This document shows, piece by piece, positions 8,817-17,537 of a stretch of DNA of 64,000 nucleotides (position 1 is its first letter; every line of letters starts with the position of its first letter). A model generated the notes under the pieces. The model saw nothing but the letters and a program-made list of their open reading frames with translations. It was not told where the DNA came from and did not search any database. Source of the DNA: Clostridia bacterium. GTDB lineage: Bacteria; Bacillota; Clostridia; Christensenellales; Aristaeellaceae. Both the position numbers and the translations under genes were made by a program. The DNA is taken from NCBI GenBank assembly GCA_017395065.1, contig JAFPWH010000052.1, forward strand, positions 1 to 64,000, written 5' to 3'.

Positions 8817-8870
8817 AGACGCAGAATGTGACAATAATATGAAACGACCCGATTCTGCGGAGGAATACAG

Positions 8871-9566
8871 ATGAAAAAATCACCCATAACGCTCACGCTG
8901 ATACTGTTCGCCCTGTTTTTGGCGTACACCTGCGCGTGCATCATGGTCGACGTGGGCGAGTTTACGCCGCAAAGCGTCGAGGCGGGCGCGGGCGACAACC
9001 TGACCGCCACCGACATAGGCTTTCACTGGCTGAACCTGAGCGTGCACAACAGCCTGGGCTTCAACCGGACCTTTTACGATATCAGCGAATACCTTGGCTA
9101 CGCGGCGCTGCTGACGGGCTTTGCGATCGGCTGCCTTTGGCTGTATAAGCTCATAAGGTGCAAGCACCCGCTGAAGGTGGAGCCCTGCCTGAACGCTTCC
9201 GTGATCACGATGGCGCTGATGGTCGTGTTTTACCTGCTGTTCGAGCTGATCAAGCTCAATTACCGTCCTGTCATCCTTTCCGGCGGCGAGCTGGAGGCCA
9301 GCTACCCTTCGAGCCATACGCTGCTTGGCTGCGTGATATTCGGCTGCGCGGCGATGGTTTCGGGAAAGCTGGTGCGGGACGCGTCTGTCGCCAAATCGCT
9401 TAAATGGCTGTTTTACGTGCTGGCGATCGTGCTGACACTTTTCAGGGCGTTGAGCGGCGTGCACTGGATCAGCGACATCATAGGCGGTGTGCTTTTATCC
9501 TTGGCGCTCGTGAGCTTTGGCTCTTTTGCGATGGAATTTCAAAACGAGATACCCGAAAAACAGTAA
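8871..9566 (+). CDS. PAP2-family membrane phosphatase
   Basis: A 231-residue integral membrane protein of the type 2 phosphatidic acid phosphatase superfamily. An N-terminal hydrophobic segment is followed by a soluble stretch and about four to five further helices. The conserved phosphatase motifs are SYPSSHT (second motif with the catalytic His) and RALSGVHWISDIIGG (third motif with Arg and His-Asp). The first KxxxxxxRP motif appears in a relaxed form near LIKLNYRP. Members dephosphorylate undecaprenyl pyrophosphate or other phospholipid phosphates at the outer membrane face. It has its own promoter and RBS (GGAGG) and ends at a bidirectional terminator. Confidence 0.88.
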   Translation: MKKSPITLTLILFALFLAYTCACIMVDVGEFTPQSVEAGAGDNLTATDIGFHWLNLSVHNSLGFNRTFYDISEYLGYAALLTGFAIGCLWLYKLIRCKHPLKVEPCLNASVITMALMVVFYLLFELIKLNYRPVILSGGELEASYPSSHTLLGCVIFGCAAMVSGKLVRDASVAKSLKWLFYVLAIVLTLFRALSGVHWISDIIGGVLLSLALVSFGSFAMEFQNEIPEKQ

Positions 9567-9583
9567 AAAAACTGCGGAAAAAG

Positions 9584-9623
9584 ACAGCGCAGTGGCTCAG
9601 CCGGGCCTCTGCGCTGTTGTTTG
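9584..9623. terminator. Bidirectional terminator between PAP2 and helicase genes
   Basis: A 9-bp stem ACAGCGCAG (584-592 of this kilobase) pairs with CTGCGCTGT (9609-9617). On the minus strand it is followed by CTTTTTCC, on the plus strand by TGTTTGT. It separates two convergent genes. Confidence 0.65.
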
Positions 9624-9641
9624 TCCGCTTGGATGCGGTTT

Positions 9642-11261
9642 TCAGTTTTCCTCGTTCCTCTCCCCCGAGCGCCTGCGGCCGCTTTGCGGGTAAGTGGTGC
9701 GGTGCTTTTCCGGGGGCGTCTTGTTCTGTCTGGGGTCGTAGAAGTTCCTTTGCGGCTTGCCCGGATGGCGGTCGTTTCCGTCCCGGCGGTCGCGTTTGAA
9801 GCCTGCGTCCCTGCTGTAGGGGGTCTTCGCGGGGCGCCTGCCCGCGTCCTGCGGGCGGCTCCTGTCGTAGGGCTTTCCGGCGAAAGCAGGCCTGGCGAAG
9901 CCGCTTGCTGCCGTCCGGGGTTTTGGCGCAGGTTTCGGCGGTTCGGGGATGCGTATGTCGAGCTCGGGATGAAAGCTCTTGCCGCTTGCCTCGTCCAGGA
10001 GCTTGAGCAGCGCGGAAATGACGTCCTCCGCGCTCGCGCCCGAGAGCAGCTTTTCGACGCTTTCGCTGTCCTTTTCCCGCTCGGGGTCGTTTGCGATCGA
10101 GAGCGCTCGTTCGATAAAGCACTTCTCCTGCGCCCTCTGTATGTCCTTGCCGGAAGGCGGCTGTTCGGCCAGGATCGGCGCTTTGGTGATCTTTCTGTAC
10201 TCCCACAGGCGGCTAAGCTCCCTGCCCACGACGAAGGTGTAGGCTCTTCCCTGCTTGCCCGCCCTGCCGGTACGACCGATGCGGTGCACGTATTGCTCCA
10301 CGTCCAGCGGGATGTCGTAATTGAAGACGGCTTCCACGTCGTCGATGTCCAGCCCGCGGGCTGCAACGTCCGTGGCGATCAGTATGCCGATCGTGCCGGC
10401 CTTGAAGCGCGCCATGATCGCGTCGCGCTCGATCTGGCGCATGTCGCCGTGCAGCCCGGCGGCGGCAAAGCCGCGGTTCTGCAGCGCGGTCACCGCTTCC
10501 TCTACGCCCAGCTTCGTGTTCATGAACACGAGCGCGCGCTGGATGTCGCCCATGATCAGAAGGCGGCTGAGCAGTTCGGCCTTATGAAAAGAGCGTATCT
10601 GAATATACGTCTGCCTGATCGCGTCCACGGTCATCGTGGGGTTTGCGACCTTCAGGTATTCCGGCTCCTTCAGGTATTTCTGCGCGAGCGACATGATCGG
10701 AAACGGCATCGTGGCCGAAAACAGCGCGGTCTGACGGCTGTCGTTCGTCCGGGACAGTATGGTTTCGATGTCGTCACGAAAGCCCATGTCGAGCATTTCG
10801 TCCGCCTCGTCGAGGATGCAAATCTTCACTTGGGACAGGTCCAGCGTTCCCCTGTCCAGATGGTCCATGACGCGGCCGGGCGTACCGACCACGACCTGCG
10901 CGCCGAATTTCAGTTCCCTGAGCTGGCGCTCGATGGGCTGCCCGCCGTAGACGGCGAGGGCTCTCAGCCCGGGGCGGTATTTGGCGAGCTTTGCGATCTC
11001 GCCCGCAGTCTGCACCGCGAGCTCCCGCGTGGGGCTTAATACGATGGCCTGCGTACATTTTTCGCTCGCGTCCACCATCTCAACGAGCGGAATGCCGAAG
11101 GCGGCGGTCTTGCCCGTGCCGGTCTGTGCCTGCCCGATCAGGTCCTTACCCGCCAGCAGCGGTTCTATGGTCATTTCCTGTATGGGCGTGGGCTTTACGT
11201 AGCCCATGTCCTGTATGGCGCGAAGGGTCTCTTCGGATATGTCGAAGCTGAAGTTTTCCAA
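9642..11261 (-). CDS. DEAD-box ATP-dependent RNA helicase
   Basis: A cold-shock or ribosome-assembly type RNA helicase of about 539 residues. Core motifs are visible: Q-motif (PTPIQEM), motif I AQTGTGKT, PTRELA, GGQ, TPGRVMDHL, DEAD, SAT, and in domain 2 ARGLDIDD and HRIGRTGRAGKQG. A C-terminal region of about 90 residues is rich in Arg, Gly, Pro and Lys and likely binds RNA nonspecifically, as in CshA/DeaD. I chose the TTG at 11261 because GGAG lies eight bases upstream and the protein then begins at the FSFDI core; an upstream ATG at 11315 has no RBS. It is monocistronic. Which of CshA, CshB or DeaD is closest cannot be settled. Confidence 0.92.
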   Translation of the reverse strand: MENFSFDISEETLRAIQDMGYVKPTPIQEMTIEPLLAGKDLIGQAQTGTGKTAAFGIPLVEMVDASEKCTQAIVLSPTRELAVQTAGEIAKLAKYRPGLRALAVYGGQPIERQLRELKFGAQVVVGTPGRVMDHLDRGTLDLSQVKICILDEADEMLDMGFRDDIETILSRTNDSRQTALFSATMPFPIMSLAQKYLKEPEYLKVANPTMTVDAIRQTYIQIRSFHKAELLSRLLIMGDIQRALVFMNTKLGVEEAVTALQNRGFAAAGLHGDMRQIERDAIMARFKAGTIGILIATDVAARGLDIDDVEAVFNYDIPLDVEQYVHRIGRTGRAGKQGRAYTFVVGRELSRLWEYRKITKAPILAEQPPSGKDIQRAQEKCFIERALSIANDPEREKDSESVEKLLSGASAEDVISALLKLLDEASGKSFHPELDIRIPEPPKPAPKPRTAASGFARPAFAGKPYDRSRPQDAGRRPAKTPYSRDAGFKRDRRDGNDRHPGKPQRNFYDPRQNKTPPEKHRTTYPQSGRRRSGERNEEN

Positions 11262-11434
11262 GATGTTTTCTCCGTTTGGCTGTATTTTTGTTTCAGACAA
11301 TGCACAATAACACAATTTGCCCGCGTTTGCATCAAAAACGCTTGAATATTCGGTAAAGGTTTAACACTTTGGGTATATCAAAAAAACCGTTTTTGCGCTA
11401 TTATATATTCAGGCTATTTTCTGGAGGCAAATCA

Positions 11435-12286
11435 ATGTACAAGATACTGAAAAAGCAGTCCCTGAACCCCACCGTGACGCTGATGGAGATCGAGGCGCCG
11501 GCCGTCGCGAACAAAGCCCTGCCGGGCCAGTTCATCATACTGCGCGTAAACGACGAGGGCGAGCGCATTCCCCTGACCGTCGCGGGCACCGATAAGGATT
11601 CGGGCAGCGTGACGATCATTTTCCAGATCGTGGGCGCCACGACCTTCCTTCTGAATCAGAAGCAGGAAGGCGAATATATCAGCGATTTCGTAGGCCCTCT
11701 GGGCGAGGCAAGCAAGCTTGACGGGCTCAAAAAGGTCTGCATCGTGGGCGGCGGTGTGGGCTGCGCGATCGCCTGGCCCATCGCAAAAGCCCTGCACGGC
11801 ATGGGATGTGCCGTAACATCCATCGTGGGCTTTAGGAATAAGGATCTGGTCATACTGGAGGACGAGTTTGCAAAGTGCTCCGACCGCCTCATCATGATGA
11901 CCGACGACGGCAGCTACGGCGAGCACGGAAACGTAACGGTGCCCCTCAAGCGCATGCTGGAAGCCGGGGAGAAGTTCGACGAGATCATCACCATCGGCCC
12001 GGTGATCATGATGAAGTTCGTGACCCTGACTGCAAAGCCTTTCGGTGTCCCCGTGACCGTAAGCATGAACCCGATCATGATCGACGGGACCGGCATGTGC
12101 GGCGGCTGCAGGCTGACGCTGATCCGCGATGGAAAGCGCATAACGAAGTTCGCCTGCGTGGACGGGCCGGACTTTGACGGTTATGAGGTCGATTTTGACG
12201 AGGCGATGAGCCGCGACCGCATGTACGCGGAGTTTGAAAGGCACGCCTACGAAAACACCTGCAATCTCTTCAGAAAGGCGGAATAG
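11435..12286 (+). CDS. nfnA: NfnA-type FAD/[2Fe-2S] subunit (ferredoxin:NADP oxidoreductase small subunit)
   Basis: A 283-residue flavoprotein of the ferredoxin-NADP reductase/dihydroorotate dehydrogenase electron-transfer family. The flavin-binding region has PGQFIILRVND and RIPLTVA; the NAD-binding part has VGGGVGCA. Near the C-terminus a [2Fe-2S] motif is visible (GTGMCGGCRLTL with a later FACVDGP Cys). With the next gene it forms the NADH-dependent reduced ferredoxin:NADP+ oxidoreductase, which bifurcates electrons between NADPH, NAD+ and ferredoxin in anaerobes. The ATG at 11435 is chosen because GGAGG lies seven bases upstream. The large subunit follows after three bases. Confidence 0.92.
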   Translation: MYKILKKQSLNPTVTLMEIEAPAVANKALPGQFIILRVNDEGERIPLTVAGTDKDSGSVTIIFQIVGATTFLLNQKQEGEYISDFVGPLGEASKLDGLKKVCIVGGGVGCAIAWPIAKALHGMGCAVTSIVGFRNKDLVILEDEFAKCSDRLIMMTDDGSYGEHGNVTVPLKRMLEAGEKFDEIITIGPVIMMKFVTLTAKPFGVPVTVSMNPIMIDGTGMCGGCRLTLIRDGKRITKFACVDGPDFDGYEVDFDEAMSRDRMYAEFERHAYENTCNLFRKAE

Positions 12287-12289
12287 ACT

Positions 12290-13699
12290 ATGCCACTTGA
12301 TCCGAAAAAGCATGCAATGCCTGTGCAGGACCCTGCCGTCCGGGCTCACAATTTTAACGAGGTCGCGCTGGGCTACACTCCTGAAATCGCCTTCGAGGAG
12401 GCGGCTCGCTGCTTGAACTGCAAAAACGCGCCCTGCGTGCAGGGCTGCCCCGTGAACATAGACATTCCGGGCTTCATTGCAAAGCTCAAAAACAGGGACG
12501 TCGAAGGCGCGTTTAAGGTCATCAGCGCCTCTTCCTCCCTGCCCGCCGTGTGCGGCCGCGTCTGCCCGCAGGAGACGCAGTGCGAAAGCAAGTGCACGAT
12601 GGGCATCCGCTTCGAGCCCGTGGGTATCGGCCGCCTGGAGCGTTTCGTTGCGGATACGCACAACAGCGCGGATGCTGCGCCCGCAGAAGCGCCCGCTTCC
12701 AACGGCCATCGCGTCGCCGTAGTGGGTTCTGGCCCGAGCTCGCTCACCTGCGCGGGCGATCTTGCGAAAAAGGGCTATCAGGTGAGCGTGTTCGAGGCGC
12801 TGCACGCGGTCGGCGGCGTGCTGGTGTACGGCATTCCCGAGTTCCGACTGCCCAAGCGCATCGTCGCCAAAGAGGTCGAGGGCTTAAAGGCGCTGGGCGT
12901 CGACATACAGACCAACATGGTCATCGGCAAGACTCTGACCGTGGACGAGCTGTTCGAGCAGGGCTACGAGGCCGTGTACATCGGTTCCGGCGCGGGGCTT
13001 CCGAATTTCATGAACATCCCCGGCGAGTCGCTCAAGGGCGTGTACTCCGCAAACGAGTTCCTGACGCGCTCCAACCTGATGAAAGCCTACAATTCAGAGC
13101 CTGTGACGCCCATCATGAAGGGCGGCAAGGTGGCGGTCGTGGGCGGCGGAAACGTAGCGATGGACGCGGCGAGGACCGCGCTGCGCCTTGGCGCTGAGAA
13201 GGTCTACATCGTCTACCGCCGCTCGATGCAGGAGCTGCCCGCCCGCCGCGAGGAAGTGGAGCACGCCGAGGAGGAGGGCATCGACTTTCGCCTCCTGAAC
13301 AACCCCGTGGAGATCCTCGGTTACAACAATCCGGACGATCCCCGCGACCCCAAAAACGGCTTCGTCACGGGCATGCGCTGCATCAGAATGGAATTGGGCG
13401 AACCCGACGCGAAGGGCCGCCGCCGTCCCGTGCCGATCCCCGGAAGCGAATTCATGCTGGACGTGGACACGGTTATCATGGCGATCGGCACTTCCCCCAA
13501 TCCCCTCATCAAAAACACGACCGCCGGCCTCAGCGTCAACGACCACGGCGGGATCATCATCGACGAAAACGCGATGACCACCCGCGAAAACGTCTACGCG
13601 GGCGGCGACGCGGTGACCGGCGCAGCTACCGTGATCAGCGCGATGGGCGCCGGCAAAAAGGCCGCCGAGGCCATCGACAAAAAGCTTCGGACGGCTTAA
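12290..13699 (+). CDS. nfnB: NfnB-type large subunit (glutamate synthase small-chain homologue)
   Basis: A 469-residue FAD/iron-sulfur protein homologous to GltD. The N-terminal part carries two [4Fe-4S] cysteine clusters (CLNCKNAPCVQGCPVNIDIP and CGRVCPQETQCESKC). Two dinucleotide-binding motifs follow: VVGSGPSSLTCAGDLAKKG for FAD and VVGGGNVAMDAARTALRLG for NADPH. Length and layout match NfnB/NfnL, the subunit that binds NADPH and ferredoxin. No glutamate synthase large subunit is nearby, and the adjacent nfnA makes the Nfn assignment much more likely than GltD. A hairpin terminator follows the stop. Confidence 0.92.
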   Translation: MPLDPKKHAMPVQDPAVRAHNFNEVALGYTPEIAFEEAARCLNCKNAPCVQGCPVNIDIPGFIAKLKNRDVEGAFKVISASSSLPAVCGRVCPQETQCESKCTMGIRFEPVGIGRLERFVADTHNSADAAPAEAPASNGHRVAVVGSGPSSLTCAGDLAKKGYQVSVFEALHAVGGVLVYGIPEFRLPKRIVAKEVEGLKALGVDIQTNMVIGKTLTVDELFEQGYEAVYIGSGAGLPNFMNIPGESLKGVYSANEFLTRSNLMKAYNSEPVTPIMKGGKVAVVGGGNVAMDAARTALRLGAEKVYIVYRRSMQELPARREEVEHAEEEGIDFRLLNNPVEILGYNNPDDPRDPKNGFVTGMRCIRMELGEPDAKGRRRPVPIPGSEFMLDVDTVIMAIGTSPNPLIKNTTAGLSVNDHGGIIIDENAMTTRENVYAGGDAVTGAATVISAMGAGKKAAEAIDKKLRTA

Positions 13700-13717
13700 A
13701 GCGAATCTGCAAATACG

Positions 13718-13751
13718 TACCCGCGGTGACAGGCATCGCGGGTATCGTTTT
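13718..13751 (+). terminator. Terminator of the nfnAB operon
   Basis: Stem TACCCGCG (13718-13725) with CGCGGGTA (13737-13744), 11-base loop, followed by TCGTTTT. Confidence 0.65.
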
Positions 13752-13789
13752 ACGGTTTTTCTGCCGGTCTGCCCAACGGGGCGGAAGAC

Positions 13790-13828
13790 AAAAGAAAGGG
13801 AAGCTGCCGGATCAATTCGGCAGCTTCC
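13790..13828 (-). terminator. Terminator of the decarboxylase operon
   Basis: On the minus strand an 11-bp stem GGAAGCTGCCG (13828-13818 with 13809-13799) has a short loop and is followed by CTTTCTTTTG. It lies just after the oadA stop. Confidence 0.75.
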
Positions 13829-13843
13829 AATTTTCGTATCGCG

Positions 13844-15247
13844 TCAGATGGGCATCGCGTTGTTCTTCTTGTCCAGCACGGAGGTGTCGAGCTTGAGCTG
13901 CTCGGCCTGGCGGTACTCGAAGAACTTGGGCGCGACCTGCGGGAACAGGGCGTATGAGAGCACGTCCTCCTCCTGCGTGTACCACTTGGCGCACTCCTTC
14001 TTGTACTTTTCAAGCTCGGGGCCGATGAGGTCCGCGGGGCGGCAGGTGATGATCTTCTGATCGCCGATGACCTTCTTGCGGACTTCCTCGTTTACGGGCG
14101 CAGGCAGCTGGCCGTATTCGCCGCGCATGAGGCCCTGAGACTCCTTGGGGTTCATCTTGTACCTTTCGCCGGTGATGACGTTCATGACGGCCTGAGTGCC
14201 GACGATCTGGCTGGTGGGCGTGACCAGCGGCGGATAGCCGAAGTCTTTCCTGACGCGCGGGACCTCTGCCAGCACTTCGTCGAGCTTGTCGCTCTTGCCG
14301 GCGTCCTTGAGCTGCTTGATGAGGTTGGACAGCATTCCGCCGGGCACCTGATACTGCAGGGTCTTTACGTTGACGTTCAGTACCTTGGGATCGAGGATGC
14401 CTTCGGCCTTCAGCTTGTCGGCGACCTTGCGGAAATGCTCGGTGGCCTTGGTAAGCTCGTTCAAATCGATGCCGGTATCGTACTCGGTGCCCTGCAGGGT
14501 CGCGATGAGCGATTCGGTCGCGGGCTGGCTGGTGCCGTTGGCGAGGGGAGACAGCGCGGTGTCCACGATGTCGACGCCCGCTTCGATGGCCTTGAGGTTG
14601 ACCATGTCGCCGGTGCCGGTGGTGTTGTGGGTGTGCATGTGGACGAGCGTCGTGGGCTTGAGCGCCTGCTTGAGCTTCTTGACGAGGCTGTAGGCCGCGT
14701 AGGGCAGAAGCAGGTTCGCCATGTCCTTTATGCAGATGTTCTGCGCGCCCATCTTCTCGTATTCGAGGGCTTTCTCGACGAAGTATTCCTCGGAGTGCAC
14801 GGGAGAGATGGTGTAGCTCATGGCCACTTCGCAGATGCCGTTGTACTTGTTGGTGGCGTCGATGGCCTGCTTTAAGTTTCTGGGGTCGTTGAGCGCGTCG
14901 AAGATGCGGATGACGTTGATGCCGTTTTTGATCGACAGGCGTACGAACTCGTCCACCACGTCGTCGGCATAGTGTTTGTAGCCTAAGATGTTCTGGCCGC
15001 GGAAGAGCATCTGCAGCTTGGTCTTGGGCATGGCCTCCCTGAGCTTGCGCAGGCGCACCCAAGGATCTTCATTCAGGAAGCGAAGGCAGCTGTCGAACGT
15101 GGCGCCGCCCCAGCACTCCAGAGAATAGTAACCTGCTTTATCCAATATTTCGCAGGCGGGCAGCATGTCCTCGGTGCGCATACGGGTCGCGGCCTGGGAC
15201 TGGTGCGCGTCGCGCAGAATGGTATCGGTGATCATTACCTTTCCCAT
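13844..15247 (-). CDS. oadA: Oxaloacetate decarboxylase alpha-type carboxyltransferase (OadA / pyruvate carboxylase subunit B), without biotin domain
   Basis: A 467-residue TIM-barrel carboxyltransferase that moves CO2 between oxaloacetate/pyruvate and protein-bound biotin. It shows TDTILRDAHQSQAATRM at the start, ECWGGATFDSCLRFLNEDPW, LFRGQNILGY, the metal ligands in HMHTHNTTG, and QYQVPGGMLSNL of the conserved post-barrel domain. The usual fused biotinyl domain is absent; a separate carrier is encoded in the same operon (16757-17125). ATG 15247 has GGAGG eight bases upstream; the upstream TTG lies inside the RBS. It is the last gene of a five-gene operon that also has an MmdA-type carboxyltransferase. 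Confidence 0.93.
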   Translation of the reverse strand: MGKVMITDTILRDAHQSQAATRMRTEDMLPACEILDKAGYYSLECWGGATFDSCLRFLNEDPWVRLRKLREAMPKTKLQMLFRGQNILGYKHYADDVVDEFVRLSIKNGINVIRIFDALNDPRNLKQAIDATNKYNGICEVAMSYTISPVHSEEYFVEKALEYEKMGAQNICIKDMANLLLPYAAYSLVKKLKQALKPTTLVHMHTHNTTGTGDMVNLKAIEAGVDIVDTALSPLANGTSQPATESLIATLQGTEYDTGIDLNELTKATEHFRKVADKLKAEGILDPKVLNVNVKTLQYQVPGGMLSNLIKQLKDAGKSDKLDEVLAEVPRVRKDFGYPPLVTPTSQIVGTQAVMNVITGERYKMNPKESQGLMRGEYGQLPAPVNEEVRKKVIGDQKIITCRPADLIGPELEKYKKECAKWYTQEEDVLSYALFPQVAPKFFEYRQAEQLKLDTSVLDKKNNAMPI

Positions 15248-15271
15248 AACATTTTCCTCCAAATAATTCTA

Positions 15272-16732
15272 TCAGGCAAACAGCGCGATCATGACGCCCG
15301 CCGCCACAGCCGAGCCGATGACGCCGGCCACGTTGGGGCCCATCGCGTTCATCAGCAGGAAGTTGCCGGGATCGTATTCCTGACCCACCTTATTGGACAC
15401 GCGCGCCGCCATAGGCACGGCGGACACGCCAGCGGAACCGATCAGCGGGTTGATCTTGCCGCCGGTGAGCTTGTTCATGAGCTTGGCCAAAAGTACGCCG
15501 CCCGCAGTGCCAAAGCCGAAGGCGATGACGCCCAGCACGACGATCTCGATCGTCTTGAGGGTCAGGAAGGTTTCGCCTGTAGTGGTTGCACCGACCGTGA
15601 GGCCAAGGAAGATGGTCACGATGTTGCAAAGCTCATTCTGGACGGTCTTGTTCAGGCGCTCGGTCACGCCGGAAACCCTGAGAAGGTTACCGAACATGAG
15701 GCAGCCGATCAGCGTCGCGGCGTCGGGCAGAAGCAGGGACACGATGATCGTGACCATGATCGGGAAGATGACCAGCTCGGTCTTGCTGACAGGGCGAAGC
15801 TGAGCCATGCGAATCCTGCGCTCCTTCTCGGTGGTCAGCGCCTTCATAATGGGCGGCTGAATGACCGGCACCAGCGCCATATAGCTGTAGGCCGCCACAG
15901 CGATGGGGCCAAGCAGCTGCGGGGCGAGCTTTGTGGTAACGAAGATGGCCGTGGGGCCGTCCGCGCCGCCGATAATGCCTATGGCACCCGCTTCGGTTGC
16001 AGGGAAGCCCAGCAGCTTTGCGCCAATAAAGGTGATGAAAATGCCCAGCTGAGCCGCCGCGCCAAGCAGCAGGCTCTTGGGGTTGGCAATCAGAGGAGCA
16101 AAGTCGGTCATCGCGCCAACACCCATGAAGATGAGGGGTGGGTAGATGCCAAGGCTTACGCCCTTGTACAGGTAGTACAGAAGGCCGCCGTTTGCGGTCT
16201 GCAGGGAGTACTGCATAAGGCCGGTTTTCTCGTTCAAGCGAAGCGTCACATCGGACGCCTCCTTGCCGAGCCTTGCGGCAGCCGCTGCCGCCTCCTCAAG
16301 GCTGTTATAGAAGGTAAAGGTTGCTCCGTCGTGCGAGCCGAGACCAGCCGCGGGCAGGTTGGCCAAAAGCATGCCGAAGGCGATGGGCAAAAGCAGCAGC
16401 GGCTCAAACTGCTTGACGATGGCCAGGTACAGCAGCAGGCACGCCACGGCGATCATCACGTAGTTGCGCCAGTCGCCCCTTGCAAACGCCGTGGACGCGG
16501 CGATTTCCTTGATGCCGTCCCAGACGTTTATGACAGGGTCGCCGTCCTCGTTGAGCTCCTTCACCTCGGCGTCCGCGCTCGTATCCACTACGCTGACCGA
16601 CTCGGTGGCAGGCGTCTGTACCGTGACCATGGGCTCATCCGTCTCGGCCAGCACCATGGAGCAGACTGCCCACGCGATCAATAACGCAAACGCCAGTACG
16701 AAGCAGCGATTACGAAATTTCTTTTTGTTCAT
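15272..16732 (-). CDS. oadB: Sodium ion-translocating decarboxylase beta subunit
   Basis: A 486-residue polytopic membrane protein. In this family it decarboxylates carboxybiotin and exports Na+. Conserved helices are clear: [30 protein letters not shown] (the conserved Asp region), [13 protein letters not shown], and the C-terminal [17 protein letters not shown] and [15 protein letters not shown] segments. An extra N-terminal helix plus an acidic periplasmic loop ([16 protein letters not shown]) makes it longer than many OadB proteins (about 375-430). An Ala-rich insertion near residues 130-165 lies before the second core helix. ATG 16732 is preferred over an in-frame TTG two codons upstream that overlaps the GGAG. 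Confidence 0.92.
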   Translation of the reverse strand: MNKKKFRNRCFVLAFALLIAWAVCSMVLAETDEPMVTVQTPATESVSVVDTSADAEVKELNEDGDPVINVWDGIKEIAASTAFARGDWRNYVMIAVACLLLYLAIVKQFEPLLLLPIAFGMLLANLPAAGLGSHDGATFTFYNSLEEAAAAAARLGKEASDVTLRLNEKTGLMQYSLQTANGGLLYYLYKGVSLGIYPPLIFMGVGAMTDFAPLIANPKSLLLGAAAQLGIFITFIGAKLLGFPATEAGAIGIIGGADGPTAIFVTTKLAPQLLGPIAVAAYSYMALVPVIQPPIMKALTTEKERRIRMAQLRPVSKTELVIFPIMVTIIVSLLLPDAATLIGCLMFGNLLRVSGVTERLNKTVQNELCNIVTIFLGLTVGATTTGETFLTLKTIEIVVLGVIAFGFGTAGGVLLAKLMNKLTGGKINPLIGSAGVSAVPMAARVSNKVGQEYDPGNFLLMNAMGPNVAGVIGSAVAAGVMIALFA

Positions 16733-16756
16733 AATCAAACTCCTATGCCGGACAGT

Positions 16757-17125
16757 TTAATTCATGGATACCATCAGGTCGCCGGTGTTTACGCTCTGGC
16801 CCTTGTTTACGGCGATGGAGGCGATGGTGCCGTCCTGAGGCGCCTTGATTTCGTTTTCCATCTTCATGGCTTCGAGGATGAGCAGTACGTCGCCCGCCTT
16901 CACACTCTGGCCGACGTTTACTTTGACGGCGTTGATGTTGCCGGGCATGGGCGCGTTGACCTTAATGGCGCCGGCGGCAGCGGCGGCTTTGGGGGCCGCA
17001 GCAGCCTTGGGGGCGGGAGCGGCTGCGGGCGCAGCGGCAGCGGGCGCGGCAGAGGGAGCGCCGCCGATCTCTTCTACTTCGACTTCGTAAGCGGTACCGT
17101 TGACGGTTATCTGAAATTTACGCAT
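16757..17125 (-). CDS. Biotin carboxyl carrier protein of the decarboxylase
   Basis: A 122-residue biotinyl protein that shuttles carboxylate between the carboxyltransferases and the membrane subunit. It has a short beta-rich N-terminus (RKFQITVNGTAYEVEVEEI), an Ala/Pro-rich flexible linker from about 25 to 50, and a biotinyl domain with the EAMKMEN signature at 86-91, biotin-accepting Lys88. The same layout is seen in MmdC/gamma carriers and the 1.3S subunit of transcarboxylase. It lies between oadB (24 bases downstream) and the oadG-type gene (19 bases upstream). Confidence 0.95.
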   Translation of the reverse strand: MRKFQITVNGTAYEVEVEEIGGAPSAAPAAAAPAAAPAPKAAAAPKAAAAAGAIKVNAPMPGNINAVKVNVGQSVKAGDVLLILEAMKMENEIKAPQDGTIASIAVNKGQSVNTGDLMVSMN

Positions 17126-17144
17126 GGTTCATTCCTCCAAATAA

Positions 17145-17525
17145 TCAGAATTTGTAGACTTGTTCGGTGCGCGCCGCGCTCTTCCAGCTGCTCACGCGCC
17201 TGATGGATTTGATCTTTACGGGCTTTTCGCTTCCGCCGAAGTCGAATGCCGCAATGGCTGCCGCGATGACCGCGATCAGCTCGCCGTCGTCTGCTTCGAC
17301 GGTGTTTTCAGCAGACGCTTCCAGAGCGGGCGCCGCTTCGACCGCAGGCGCTTCGACCTTCGGCAAAGCCGCCGCGGCCTTCGCCGCCTTGCGCTTTTCG
17401 ACTGCCGCAAATACCAGCGACATGACCTTCAGGCTCAGTATGATGATCGTGAGCCCCGCAAAAACGATCAGAAGGCCGATGACCGTCGCCGTTGCGCCGT
17501 AACCTAACTTTTCAAGAACGTTCAT
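17145..17525 (-). CDS. OadG-family sodium pump decarboxylase gamma subunit
   Basis: A 126-residue small membrane protein with one N-terminal helix (ATVIGLLIVFAGLTIIILSLKVM), then an Ala/Pro/Glu-rich linker and a C-terminal basic tail (IKIKSIRRVSSWKSAARTEQVYKF). The GLLIVFAGL helix is typical of OadG/MmdD subunits that assemble and stabilise the decarboxylase at the membrane. It follows the MmdA-type gene after 12 bases. The C-terminal end lacks the Zn-binding His pair known from some OadG proteins, as far as can be seen. Confidence 0.88.
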   Translation of the reverse strand: MNVLEKLGYGATATVIGLLIVFAGLTIIILSLKVMSLVFAAVEKRKAAKAAAALPKVEAPAVEAAPALEASAENTVEADDGELIAVIAAAIAAFDFGGSEKPVKIKSIRRVSSWKSAARTEQVYKF

Positions 17526-17537
17526 CTGCTTTCCTCC

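Noticed and set aside
11262..11315. N-terminal extension of the DEAD-box helicase from ATG 11315
   Set aside because: No RBS, and the added residues do not match the family; the TTG at 11261 has a good GGAG spacing.
11316..11434. Riboswitch in the AT-rich gap before nfnA
   Set aside because: No conserved riboswitch core or terminator/antiterminator pair was seen; only promoter-like AT-rich boxes.
16960..17090. Repeat array in the Ala/Pro-rich codons of the biotin carrier
   Set aside because: The gcggc-type repetition only reflects the Ala/Pro linker of the carrier protein.
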